A stretch of 21,067 nucleotides of DNA from Microcaldota archaeon (GTDB lineage: Archaea > Micrarchaeota > Micrarchaeia > Micrarchaeales > Micrarchaeaceae): contig JAJZOJ010000023.1 of assembly GCA_021829015.1 (NCBI GenBank), positions 1-21,067 on the forward strand. Direction: 5' to 3'. A program made the position numbers and the translations under genes. This document shows positions 6,603 to 13,564 of this stretch, in pieces; position 1 is the first letter of the stretch; the number at the start of each line of letters is the position of its first letter. Under the pieces are notes generated by a model, which was not told the DNA's origin, ran no database searches, and saw nothing but the letters and a program-made list of their open reading frames with translations.

Positions 6603-7989
6603 GCCAATCGAAGATCTTCCCCCTGTTCATTATCCCGTTGGGATCGAATGCTTTCTTTATTCCCTGCATTATCCTTATCGAGTGTTCGGAATCCCTGCTT
6701 TTCAGCTCCGATATGAGGAGGTGCTTCTTGGCAAGGCCTATCCCATGCTCACCGGATATGCTCCCCATATTTGATATCGCTATGCGGCCAAACTCCTCCT
6801 GGAGCCTGTCAAGGATCTTCCTATCGGTTTCCGTATCGGCAATCATGTTTGCATGCACGTTGCCGTCCCCTATGTGGCCGAACAGGGCGGCCTCAATCCC
6901 GCTGCGGTGAAGTGCCTTTTCCATCCTGTACAAAGCGGCAGGCAATGCGGATGAGGGAACGACTATGTCAGCTATTATCACGGACTTGCCCTCCGATCTT
7001 GCCCTCTTGAGCGTAGCGTCGAACAGGTGCTTGCGTGCGTTGAGCATCTTCTCCATTTCCGTTTTAGACCTTGATACGGTTACGGATGTCGCGCCGGAGC
7101 TGCGCAGTGCCTTCCCTGCCGATGATAACAAATGCGGCATCGATTCCCTGGCCCCTGCAAGATCCGTTAATACGGAGTACTTGGCCCCTGTAGGGAACCG
7201 CATCCCCATGTACTTGTGCATAAGCCCCAATGACGTTGCATCCATGAATTCTGAGCTTAGCGGTATTATACCCTTGCGTTTTATCGCGGCGATGGCCGCC
7301 GCGGCGGAGCTTATCGTAGGGTAATAAGAAACGACGCGCCCTGTTGCCTCGGGCTTGGGCCATGTCTTGAGCACCGCCTTAGTTATTATTCCCAAGGTGC
7401 CCTCGCTGCCGACCATTATTGCGGTGAGGTCGTAGCCTATAGACCGTTTCGTAGTCCTGCCGCCGGTGCGTATTATCCTGCCGTCAGCAAGCACTACCTC
7501 GAGTCCGAGGACCCATTCCTTGGTACTCCCATACATTATCGCGCGGAGGCCGCCGGCATTGGTGGATATCGTTCCCCCGACTGTCGCGAAAGCGGAGCTC
7601 GCGGGGTCGGGAGGGTAGAAGTATCCGTATCCTGACAGGTGCCTGTTCAGGTTGTCGATCGTGACGCCGGGCTCTACTACGACGTACTCGTCCCCTATGC
7701 GCGTCTCAAGTATCCGTGCCATCCTCGACATATCAAGCACTACGGAGTTGCGCACGGGTATTGACGCACCGGTGAGCGATGAGCCCCCTCCACGAGGGAC
7801 TATTACGGTATTGGATGCGTTGCATGTCCTTGCCACTGCAGACACATCCCTAGAGCTTGCCGGAAAGACCACTGCGAGCGGCCTTACCCCAGGGAGGTAG
7901 GATTCGTCCCTTGAGTATGAGCTTGAGACGTCAGGCCGCATGACCTTCCTTTGGCCTATCAGTGCACCGATCCTGCCAGCGACATCCAT
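6589..7989 (-). CDS. FAD-linked oxidase, GlcD / D-lactate dehydrogenase type
   Basis: Oxidises a 2-hydroxy acid such as D-lactate or glycolate using FAD. The N-terminal PCMH-type FAD domain (about 1-215) shows VFPASSRDVSAV, VPRGGGSSLTGA (64-75), VVVEPGVTIDNLN, YPPDPASS, TVGGTISTNAGGLRA (136-150), YGSTKEWVLGLEVVLADG and VGSEGTLGII (193-202). The C-terminal FAD-oxidase cap carries GHIGDGNVHANM (371-382, with the catalytic-type His residues), ISGEHGIGLAKK (411-422) and FDPNGIMNRGKIF. The 466 residues are complete for the GlcD/DLD class. There is no Fe-S extension. ATG 7989 sits about 26 bp downstream of GATATAAAG. The acceptor and exact substrate cannot be read from sequence. No glcE or glcF partner is adjacent, so it may work alone. 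Confidence 0.9.
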   Translation of the reverse strand: MDVAGRIGALIGQRKVMRPDVSSSYSRDESYLPGVRPLAVVFPASSRDVSAVARTCNASNTVIVPRGGGSSLTGASIPVRNSVVLDMSRMARILETRIGDEYVVVEPGVTIDNLNRHLSGYGYFYPPDPASSAFATVGGTISTNAGGLRAIMYGSTKEWVLGLEVVLADGRIIRTGGRTTKRSIGYDLTAIMVGSEGTLGIITKAVLKTWPKPEATGRVVSYYPTISSAAAAIAAIKRKGIIPLSSEFMDATSLGLMHKYMGMRFPTGAKYSVLTDLAGARESMPHLLSSAGKALRSSGATSVTVSRSKTEMEKMLNARKHLFDATLKRARSEGKSVIIADIVVPSSALPAALYRMEKALHRSGIEAALFGHIGDGNVHANMIADTETDRKILDRLQEEFGRIAISNMGSISGEHGIGLAKKHLLISELKSRDSEHSIRIMQGIKKAFDPNGIMNRGKIFDWPTRR

Positions 7990-8011
7990 ACACTATGGTT
8001 GTCTGGAAAAC

Positions 8012-8019
8012 TTTATATC
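8012..8019 (-). promoter_or_regulatory. TATA box of the GlcD-like gene
   Basis: The minus strand reads GATATAAAG. The centre is about 26 bp upstream of ATG 7989, predicting a leaderless mRNA. It lies between this gene and the Nudix pseudogene remnant. Confidence 0.5.
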
Positions 8020-8056
8020 AATTGGCAGTGCGCCTAGTGCGAGGAGATTGAAACCC

Positions 8057-8474
8057 TCAGTTCCCAAGTTCCCTCTGGGATCCCACGGGGAGCATGGATG
8101 CAAGGCGCTTACTTGCGCCCTTGGCGTTACCCCATTCATATTTATCGTGCTCCCGTTCAACATAAACCTCGCATTCGGCGGCGTACGCTGCATTTGTATA
8201 CCAGGGACATCAGTCCGCCCCTTGCGCCGTTTGTCCTGAAGTCTGGGATTGCGGCAAACGCTATCTTCCCGGCAGTTATCGCCTGGCTCAGCAGCTCCTT
8301 GCCGACCTCAAAAGGGTCTGCTTTATGCCGCCGCTTCCGATTCTACCACAGGAAGATCCCAAGATGCCTCTTGCTGACGGATTTGCTTGGCATCTTCCTA
8401 AGGAGCAGTATTCTTCCTTCGCCGTCGTTTGTGAGCGCCTTGCCGCCTATGTAGAATTTTTGGTTGCCCACCAT
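8057..8474 (-). pseudogene. Decayed Nudix hydrolase gene
   Basis: This gene-free stretch holds a broken Nudix gene spread over three frames. From ATG 8474 the frame reads KFYIGGKALTNDGEGRILLL, the typical first strands, and meets TAG at 8343-8345. A shifted frame at 8364-8350 reads SWDLP. After a missing base, 8347 onward reads GRIGSGG, so WDLPGGRI of the Nudix entry can be reassembled. From 8318 the first frame resumes as DPFEVGKELLSQAITA, where the Nudix box REVxEExG has degraded, and continues to GGLMSLVYKCSV. A final shift gives EVYVEREHDKYEWGNAKGAS, the typical late strand and helix, ending at TGA 8057-8059. Four frame changes and a spoiled box mean it is not functional. Original substrate unknown; ADP-ribose or nucleotide pyrophosphatase is the usual class. 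Confidence 0.75.
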
Positions 8475-8485
8475 ACAACAGGGTT

Positions 8486-8624
8486 TGGGGTTGCCGAGAT
8501 TTGAACTCGGATTTGCAGGTTACTTCATGGTTTTTCTGCATTCCAGATCCTCATCATCGCATTAAGCTCAAATCACATTTAAACATCTGGAGCCTGCCGC
8601 GCTGCCAAATTACGCTACAACCCC
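8486..8624 (-). tRNA. tRNA-Trp (anticodon CCA) with a 66-nt intron
   Basis: The 5' end is at 8624. The acceptor GGGGTTG pairs with CAACCCC, the discriminator is A, and CCA is not encoded. The D arm is GCG...CGC. The anticodon stem GCAGG (8593-8597) pairs with CCTGC (8515-8519). The loop starts CTCCAG, anticodon CCA at 8588-8590. The variable loop is AAAT and the T arm CCGAG-TTCAAAT-CTCGG. A 66-nt intron at about 8521-8586 interrupts the loop after position 37, the canonical archaeal site (the exact junction is ambiguous by a base). The spliced RNA is 73 nt. The intron contains box C/D-like elements (separate entry). It sits between two pseudogenes. The TATA-like box is at 8646-8655. Confidence 0.93.
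8521..8586 (-). ncRNA. tRNA-Trp intron, probable box C/D guide for C34 2'-O-methylation
   Basis: On the minus strand the intron has a perfect box C, ATGATGA (8551-8557). It is followed by a 12-nt spacer GGATCTGGAATG (8539-8550) and CAGA (8535-8538), one base from the box D/D' consensus CTGA. The spacer contains ATCTGGA, complementary to TCCAGAT across the anticodon loop and 5' splice site. Counting five bases up from CAGA, the partner is exactly C34. Known biology: pre-tRNA-Trp introns in many euryarchaea are C/D guides for positions 34 and 39. Here residue 39 is C, so the second classical target (U39) is absent. GTGATTT upstream and ATGA near the 3' end may be weak second boxes. Function inferred. 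Confidence 0.55.
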
Positions 8625-8645
8625 GCACTTATGATTGGTACGGTC

Positions 8646-8655
8646 ACATTATAAT
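8646..8655 (-). promoter_or_regulatory. TATA-like box of tRNA-Trp
   Basis: The minus strand reads CATTATAATG, centred about 27 bp upstream of the tRNA 5' end at 8624. It lies just beyond the stop codon of the UppP remnant. Confidence 0.45.
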
Positions 8656-8667
8656 GCGTTTTGCCCG

Positions 8668-8940
8668 TCATATTTTCAGGAATATATACACGAGGCCGCT
8701 CGCCATAGCTATTATACCAAGCGCTGCGGTTATGTACTTCATCTTAGACTTGCCTGCAACCTTTATCAGGAAGTCTATCAGGAGTAAGGAAAGAGAGGCG
8801 TAATGCCTCGTCCGGCTCTATTCCCATCGTGAGCATCGCGCTGGTCGTTATTCCGGACCTGCTTACCCGGGAAGCGCTGCTATGCCCTGCACTATGCCTA
8901 TATCTATCGGGTGCAGAATCTGCACTAGGGTGGTCTGCAG
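8668..8940 (-). pseudogene. Decayed undecaprenyl-diphosphatase (UppP/BacA) remnant
   Basis: UppP is a membrane phosphatase that recycles polyprenyl diphosphate carriers for surface glycan synthesis. Reading from 8940 the minus strand gives HPIDIGIVQGIAALPG, then TAA. Adding one base at about 8866 restores PG-VSRSGITTSAM, the hallmark PGxSRSGxT motif, continuing to TMGIEPDEALRLSFL. A second shift leads directly to IDFLIKVAGKSKMKYITAAL and a hydrophobic tail ending at TGA 8668-8670, matching the family C terminus. About 60 residues between SFL and FLIK are missing, as is the whole N-terminal half; only about 270 of some 800 bp remain. An in-frame TAA lies just upstream of 8940. Clearly non-functional. 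An internal deletion cannot be explained by a single sequencing error. Confidence 0.75.
8911..8925. repeat. 15-bp perfect palindrome inside the UppP remnant
   Basis: GTGCAGA-A-TCTGCAC is a perfect 7-bp inverted repeat around one base. It falls in the degraded coding remnant (residues VQILH), so it may be coincidental or arise from decay. No copy was noticed elsewhere in the window. Confidence 0.3.
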
Positions 8941-9001
8941 GTTTTATTTTATTGGTGGAAAGGCTTTAAATGTGCCTGGTAATCGTGCCGCGCCGGCATG
9001 G

Positions 9002-9010
9002 ATATATATA
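9002..9010 (+). promoter_or_regulatory. TATA box of the DUF929 gene
   Basis: ATATATATA is centred about 27 bp upstream of ATG 9033, predicting a leaderless transcript. Just upstream at 8986-8998 is a GC-rich short inverted repeat, TGCCG-CGC-CGGCA, in the position where BRE or an operator could lie. The stretch from 8941 to 8985 shows nothing else except a weaker TTTAAA at about 8965. Confidence 0.5.
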
Positions 9011-9032
9011 GTTTCCTTAGGTATAAACTAAC

Positions 9033-9842
9033 ATGGCAGGTCTAAAGAAGGAGCAGATGGTTTACATCGCGGTTGCGGCCATAATGGTAATCGCGGTTGC
9101 TGCATACCTTTCGCTGAATTACGGCGGATGCACTGAGTGCGGGAAGCAGGTAAGCGGTTCCCAATTGGCGGAGATGCAGGCAATCGCTGACAACGTTTCA
9201 ACGGCATCTAAAGTTGGGGTTGGCATCGTTGCCACATCCGGTCCGAACAGCAACCTTCCGAAGCAGATAAACGACTCTCCTTTGATAGTGTCAGGGAAGC
9301 CTGGGGTGATATACTTAGGAGGGGACTTCTGCCCGTTCTGCGCCGTCACAAGGTGGAGCTTTATACTCGCGCTCATGAGGTTCGGGAACTTCACCAGCCT
9401 TTCTTACATGCGCTCCAGCTCCAGCGACAGTTTCGCAAACACAGCGACGTTTTCGTTTGACAACTATACTTACAGGAGCAGCATCATCGGCCTTTCGGCA
9501 ACGGAAATATTCAACAGGCAGGGGGCGAACAACACCGCTGCGGACTTCACGCCTATGCAGAGGTACCTCTACAGCAGGTACGGGGCGGGGATACCATTCA
9601 TAGACTTCGGAAACAGGAGCATACAGAGCGGGGCGGTAATAAGCCCGCAGCTGCTCAGCGGATACGATTGGCAGCAGATAATATCCAACATGAGCAATCC
9701 GAACACGCCTGTCGCACAGGGCGTCATAGGGGGCGCGAACATATTCACCGCTTACATATGCATGAGCAACGCCACGATAAATTCCACAGCAAGCGTGTGC
9801 AAGGAAGGGTACGTAAAGTCGATAGAGGCGCAGGTATCCTGA
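9033..9842 (+). CDS. DUF929-family membrane-anchored thioredoxin-like protein
   Basis: The 269-residue protein has a single N-terminal membrane anchor (about 9-29, VYIAVAAIMVIAVAAYLSL) after a short basic leader, so the rest should face the outside. A thioredoxin-like core follows: strand GVIYLGGDF, then CPFC at 100-103 and AVTRWSFILALMRFGNFTSL, the DUF929 signature. A cis-Pro-like GIPFIDFGNRS occurs near residue 190. A further CTEC lies at 33-36 just after the membrane, and two cysteines (AYICMSN, ASVCKEG) are near the C terminus, possibly a structural disulfide. Many NxS/T sequons are present. It probably acts in extracytoplasmic thiol-disulfide exchange, but no substrate is known. Start ATG 9033 fits the TATA spacing. 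It ends 6 bp from the convergent sulfatase-like gene. Confidence 0.88.
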   Translation: MAGLKKEQMVYIAVAAIMVIAVAAYLSLNYGGCTECGKQVSGSQLAEMQAIADNVSTASKVGVGIVATSGPNSNLPKQINDSPLIVSGKPGVIYLGGDFCPFCAVTRWSFILALMRFGNFTSLSYMRSSSSDSFANTATFSFDNYTYRSSIIGLSATEIFNRQGANNTAADFTPMQRYLYSRYGAGIPFIDFGNRSIQSGAVISPQLLSGYDWQQIISNMSNPNTPVAQGVIGGANIFTAYICMSNATINSTASVCKEGYVKSIEAQVS

Positions 9843-9848
9843 CTTCGG

Positions 9849-11261
9849 TCACGCCGCGGCGGCCATCGCATGCGCTACGGACCTGTTGGAGTCTATTATG
9901 TTCGTTGATTCTTCGGGATCCCTTGACAGGTCATAAAGCTCGTCCTTCCCTGCTCCGAAGCGGTGCATTAGCTTCAGGTTGCCGTAGTACACCGCAGTTA
10001 CCCTCGCATTGTTTCTTGTTTTGGCATTGAGTATCATCCTGGCCTTCTTCGACCTCGGCGCAAGCATCCTGAGCAGCTTCTCGTCCCATCCCTCGCTTAT
10101 CCCGGTATGCTCGCATATCACGAAGCGCATGCGCCTCAGGTTACCGTTGAGCATCTCGTGCTTTCCAGTTGCCAGGTCCATCAGGGAGGTGTTGAGCGAC
10201 GATACTGACACTGGAGTGTCCACTCTGTCCCTGAAGCGCACCATTTTGCCGTTGTCGTAGTTTGCGGCTATGAGAGGGACTCTGGATATCTGCTCATATG
10301 GGGCAAGGGAGTGGTACAGCTGATTGTGCTCCCCGAACGCCTGGCCATGGTCGGATGTTATGACTAGCGTCGCGTTGTCCAGCACGCCGTTCTCCTTGAG
10401 TCCGGATATCGTTGCCCTTACCGACTTGTCGAGGTACCTTAACCTCCTGAGATACGCCTTGTGCAGCTCGTTCATGTTGTAATCGCTCATCTCCTCTATG
10501 CCGCTCATGTAGAGCCATTTGTCCTGCACTATGCCCTCCTTCCTGACCGGGTAATTCTCATGCGCCTCTATGCAGTTTATGAAAATGAACTGCGGCTTGT
10601 AGTTCCTGTTGCGCGAAAGCATGCTGAAAAGGGTCCTGTTCGTGTCCCGTACGCCCCTATCCAGCCGGTACGTCCCGTCTATCTTGGCGGCATGCTCGCG
10701 CATGGTGCGCCTGAGGCGCATGTATAGCCAGTCCATCTCCCTGCTTGGGAGCATTCTCGTAAGCGCATAGCCCGTGTTTATCACCGCGGCGCGCGCCGAG
10801 GCGCCCCTATCGGATACGAACCGGAACTTGGATGCAAGCGACCTGCCGTACTTTATGTTTGAATTCATCCACAGGTCGTAGATCCTGTCGAACCCAGACG
10901 CAAGGTTGGTATAGCTCGTAAGGAAAGGATTGTTAGAAAGCAGCGCGGTGCCGTATCCCAGCCCTGACATCTTCGATGCCAGAGTGCTTGCGCTGCTTGG
11001 GAGAAACTTGGTCTTCACCATCCACGGATCTATCTTGTATGTGCCATTCGACAGGAAATCCTGCGACACCTCCCTTATTTCAGACACCTTCCTTTCGGTG
11101 AATATCGATGCGTGAGCCGGAGCAGTCCACGTGCCAGGAGAAACCGCGCATTCGTAGTCGGTCGCTCCTCTGGCGATGGCGCTCAGCGTAGCCATGGCTC
11201 CAAGATCCGATGACCTTAGGGTGTCCAATAGCAGCACTATGATGTTCTTTCTCTGCCGCAT
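9849..11261 (-). CDS. Sulfatase-like hydrolase/transferase (alkaline phosphatase superfamily)
   Basis: Metal-dependent enzyme of the PF00884 fold, 470 residues. The N-terminal NIIVLLLDTLRSSDLG carries the metal-binding Asp (D13). The active-site segment is SPGTWTAPAHASIFT (41-55): in place of the sulfatase C-x-P-x-R it has T46-x-P-x-H50, so it cannot form formylglycine and is more likely a phosphodiesterase, phosphotransferase or phosphonate-type hydrolase. Later motifs are FINCIEAHENYP (H234), VITSDHGQAFGEH (D304, H305, E311, H312) and the C-terminal ELYDLSRDPEESTNI. There is no clear signal peptide; the hydrophobic start is the first strand. Divergent from a GT4 gene and a flippase-like gene, so a role in glycan or lipid-carrier modification is suggested. 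The TATA box at 11284-11293 is flanked by an inverted repeat. Confidence 0.87.
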   Translation of the reverse strand: MRQRKNIIVLLLDTLRSSDLGAMATLSAIARGATDYECAVSPGTWTAPAHASIFTERKVSEIREVSQDFLSNGTYKIDPWMVKTKFLPSSASTLASKMSGLGYGTALLSNNPFLTSYTNLASGFDRIYDLWMNSNIKYGRSLASKFRFVSDRGASARAAVINTGYALTRMLPSREMDWLYMRLRRTMREHAAKIDGTYRLDRGVRDTNRTLFSMLSRNRNYKPQFIFINCIEAHENYPVRKEGIVQDKWLYMSGIEEMSDYNMNELHKAYLRRLRYLDKSVRATISGLKENGVLDNATLVITSDHGQAFGEHNQLYHSLAPYEQISRVPLIAANYDNGKMVRFRDRVDTPVSVSSLNTSLMDLATGKHEMLNGNLRRMRFVICEHTGISEGWDEKLLRMLAPRSKKARMILNAKTRNNARVTAVYYGNLKLMHRFGAGKDELYDLSRDPEESTNIIDSNRSVAHAMAAAA

Positions 11262-11277
11262 ACCCTATTACAGAGGA

Positions 11278-11312
11278 GAAACCGTATATATACTTAACTA
11301 TGAAACGGTTTC
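11278..11312. promoter_or_regulatory. Inverted repeat around the sulfatase-like promoter (candidate operator)
   Basis: GAAACCGT (11278-11285) and its reverse complement ACGGTTTC (11305-11312) are perfect 8-bp arms 19 bp apart. They enclose the TATA box GTATATATAC at 11284-11293, whose centre is 27 bp upstream of ATG 11261. Half-site centres are 27 bp apart. Such flanking sites are compatible with a dimer or looping regulator controlling the minus-strand gene and perhaps the divergent GT4 gene. Sequence evidence only. Confidence 0.45.
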
Positions 11313-11386
11313 AGGAGCCCTACAAAAATATTTATTACTTAAATGAGAGCTTGTGTAGTGACGGGATTGAGTTTTTAATGGTGTAG

Positions 11387-12541
11387 TTGTTGGACATTTG
11401 CGTGCTTAACCCGTTCTTCCACCCTTACAAGGGGGGCACGGAAAAGGTGCTCCTCGAGGTATACAGGAGGCTTGCGAAGAGGCACAACATAACAGTGATA
11501 ACCTCCGCGGACAGGAGCAGCAACCATTACTCAGTTGATGAAGTGATGGGCATACGCGTCGTAAGGCTGCGTTCATTGCACGAGCACATACCCATATTCC
11601 CGATGCCGTTCCTGTTTTTCGACGGGCTTGTAAAAGAGCTGAAGAAGGCCGACTGCGACATCTACCACATAAACAACAGATACCAGTTCTTTGAGGATAC
11701 CGTTAGGACCGTGAAGAGGATGGACCGCAAGCTGGCGCTTACGATACACAACGCCAAGCCAAAGAACATAAACCAGCTTACTGACGACATGGGCAGGTTC
11801 TACGACTGGCTGTGGGGAAGGAAGCTGATGCATGCGGCCGATGTCATTACAGGGGTTTCGGAATACACCATAAGGAGCACCGTGCCGAGAGCGGACAGGA
11901 GCAGGACGCACCTTGTGTACAACGGGGTAGATTGCAACGTCTTCATGCGCAAATCCGGCAAGGAGATAGAGCATACGGAAAGGCGCCTTGGATTCAGGTC
12001 AGGATCCACTATAGTGACTAACGGGAGGCTGGCCCCGCAGAAGGGCCACGTGTACCTCATCAAGGCGGTGTCGGAGCTTGTCAGGAGGGGCGAGGACCTG
12101 AACCTCCTAATAATCGGCAGTGGTCCGTTGAAGAGGCAGCTGACGGAATATGCCTATGGACTGGACATGCGCGACAGGTTCAAGATCATATACGGTCTCG
12201 ACGATATTGGAGTGATGAGGCACTACAATGCTAGCAGCATGTTCGTGCTCCCTTCCCTTTACGAGCCTGCGGGGCTTGCGCTCCTAGAGGCGATGGCATG
12301 CGAGCTGCCATCGATAGCCTCGAGGACTGGAGGGATACCGGAGATAATGGGAGATGACGGCCTATACTCAAGGCCAAAAAGCTCTAATAGCATAGTGAAG
12401 AAGATAAGCTATGTGCTCGATAACAGGGGGAGTGCGCTCAAAATGGCAAGGAAAGGCAGGAGGCGCATGATGAATAGGTTCAACTGGGACAGGATCGCCA
12501 AGCAATACGAGGGCATATTCCTGGATACGATAAGGCGCTAA
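11387..12541 (+). CDS. Glycosyltransferase family 4 (GT-B fold)
   Basis: Transfers a sugar from an activated donor to a lipid or glycan acceptor at the cytoplasmic membrane face. The N-terminal acceptor domain has MLDICVLNPFFHPYKGGTEK with the GG loop. The C-terminal donor domain shows YNGVDCNVF, IVTNGRLAPQKGHVYLIKAV, LLIIGSGPLKRQL, and MFVLPSLYEPAGLALLEAMA, the E-x7-E motif of retaining GT4 enzymes. The 384 residues are complete. An in-frame TAG at 11384-11386 forces a TTG start at 11387 or 11390. It is followed after 1 bp by the membrane protein gene, so the two form an operon. AT-rich TATA candidates lie at about 11326-11337 and 11371-11379. Sugar and acceptor are unknown. Confidence 0.9.
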   Translation: MLDICVLNPFFHPYKGGTEKVLLEVYRRLAKRHNITVITSADRSSNHYSVDEVMGIRVVRLRSLHEHIPIFPMPFLFFDGLVKELKKADCDIYHINNRYQFFEDTVRTVKRMDRKLALTIHNAKPKNINQLTDDMGRFYDWLWGRKLMHAADVITGVSEYTIRSTVPRADRSRTHLVYNGVDCNVFMRKSGKEIEHTERRLGFRSGSTIVTNGRLAPQKGHVYLIKAVSELVRRGEDLNLLIIGSGPLKRQLTEYAYGLDMRDRFKIIYGLDDIGVMRHYNASSMFVLPSLYEPAGLALLEAMACELPSIASRTGGIPEIMGDDGLYSRPKSSNSIVKKISYVLDNRGSALKMARKGRRRMMNRFNWDRIAKQYEGIFLDTIRR

Positions 12542-12542
12542 T

Positions 12543-13559
12543 GTGGCAAAGAGAAAGAGGGATGGCATAGTTCCCTCCATGCCGAAGAGCATGGTCAGAA
12601 GGGAGGAATACGTAAGGCTGATACACAGGCTGCGCGTTTTCGTGGCTGTGGGCCTCCTTGCGAGTTTCGGCGTCTTCATAGCGGTTGCGGCTTTCGGGGG
12701 ATTCTCCAGCGTCCTCGGCATCATAGAGCACGCCAACATGGAGCTTTACTCCCTGGCCTTCGTGTGCGTGTTTGCGGGCTACGTAGCAAGGTACGGCAAG
12801 TGGTCGTACTACATGCGCATACTAGGCATAAAGGTCGACCAGTTCAAGAGCTTCCTTATATACCTATCCTCATACAGCATGGAATTGACCCCTGGAAGGG
12901 TCGGACACATAATCGCCGCTTATACCATGAAGAAGGTAACGAGGATAAAGTTCATGAGCATAGTCCCGATAGTGACGATGGACCTGTTCACCGACTTCTT
13001 CGGCTTCGCGCTTATAGCCGTGGTCACCGCGCTGTACATTGGCAGGTACGTAGGCTACGTCCTCTTTTTCGTCGCGGTGCTGCTGGTGCCTTTCATAATA
13101 GTCATAAATCCGTGGGTGTTCAATGCAATAAAGTCGAGGAAGAATAAGGGCAGGATACTCAGGAAGCTCGAGGAGCATGGCAACAGGTACTACGTCTCGC
13201 AGAACAGGCTAAACAGGCTCAGCGTATACATCGGATCCCTCGCATTCACGATACCTGCAGACATACTCAATTCCCTCGGGTTGTACTTCTCTTTTCTCGC
13301 GGTCGGGATAAGGCCTAACCCTGCTGTGTCATTTTTCATATTCTCGACCTCGCAGATATTCGGGATGGCCTCAGCGCTCCCGGGCAGCATAGGGGTCGCT
13401 GATGCGACGATAGTGGCGCTCTCCGGGAGCATGCTTGGCATAGGCCCTGCAATAAGCTCGGCCGTGACCATAATGGCAAGGATAGCCACGCTGTGGTTCG
13501 GCGTGATACTTGGAATGCTGCTGCTGTTCTATACCATGAGGTACTGGAAGAAGAAGTAG
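12543..13559 (+). CDS. UPF0104 / LPG_synthase_TM flippase-like membrane protein
   Basis: Polytopic membrane protein of 338 residues from GTG 12543, 1 bp after the glycosyltransferase stop. A basic cytoplasmic N terminus (about 30 residues) is followed by roughly eight hydrophobic segments, for example 32-54, 65-85, 140-165, 166-190 and 305-330. Family landmarks are the YMRILG...YLSSYSMELTPGRVG region (about 90-120) and the C-terminal ALPGSIGVADATIVALSGSM followed by RIATLWFGVILGM. Bacterial MprF and archaeal relatives of this domain move or modify lipids across the membrane. In this operon a role in moving or anchoring a glycolipid made by the GT4 enzyme is reasonable but inferred. It ends in a basic KKK tail. 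Confidence 0.85.
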   Translation: MAKRKRDGIVPSMPKSMVRREEYVRLIHRLRVFVAVGLLASFGVFIAVAAFGGFSSVLGIIEHANMELYSLAFVCVFAGYVARYGKWSYYMRILGIKVDQFKSFLIYLSSYSMELTPGRVGHIIAAYTMKKVTRIKFMSIVPIVTMDLFTDFFGFALIAVVTALYIGRYVGYVLFFVAVLLVPFIIVINPWVFNAIKSRKNKGRILRKLEEHGNRYYVSQNRLNRLSVYIGSLAFTIPADILNSLGLYFSFLAVGIRPNPAVSFFIFSTSQIFGMASALPGSIGVADATIVALSGSMLGIGPAISSAVTIMARIATLWFGVILGMLLLFYTMRYWKKK

Positions 13560-13564
13560 TGCCA

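Noticed and set aside
8098..8454. Plus-strand frames between 7940 and 8454
   Set aside because: The minus strand of this region shows ordered Nudix fragments; the plus frames are Pro/Arg/Leu-rich shadows without recognisable features.
8545..8592. TCCAGAT/ATCTGGA pairing as the splicing helix of the tRNA-Trp intron
   Set aside because: The strands do not leave the 3-nt bulges of a bulge-helix-bulge at the splice sites; a guide-target pairing fits better.
8501..8803. 100-codon plus-strand frame
   Set aside because: It lies across tRNA-Trp, its intron and the UppP remnant on the opposite strand.
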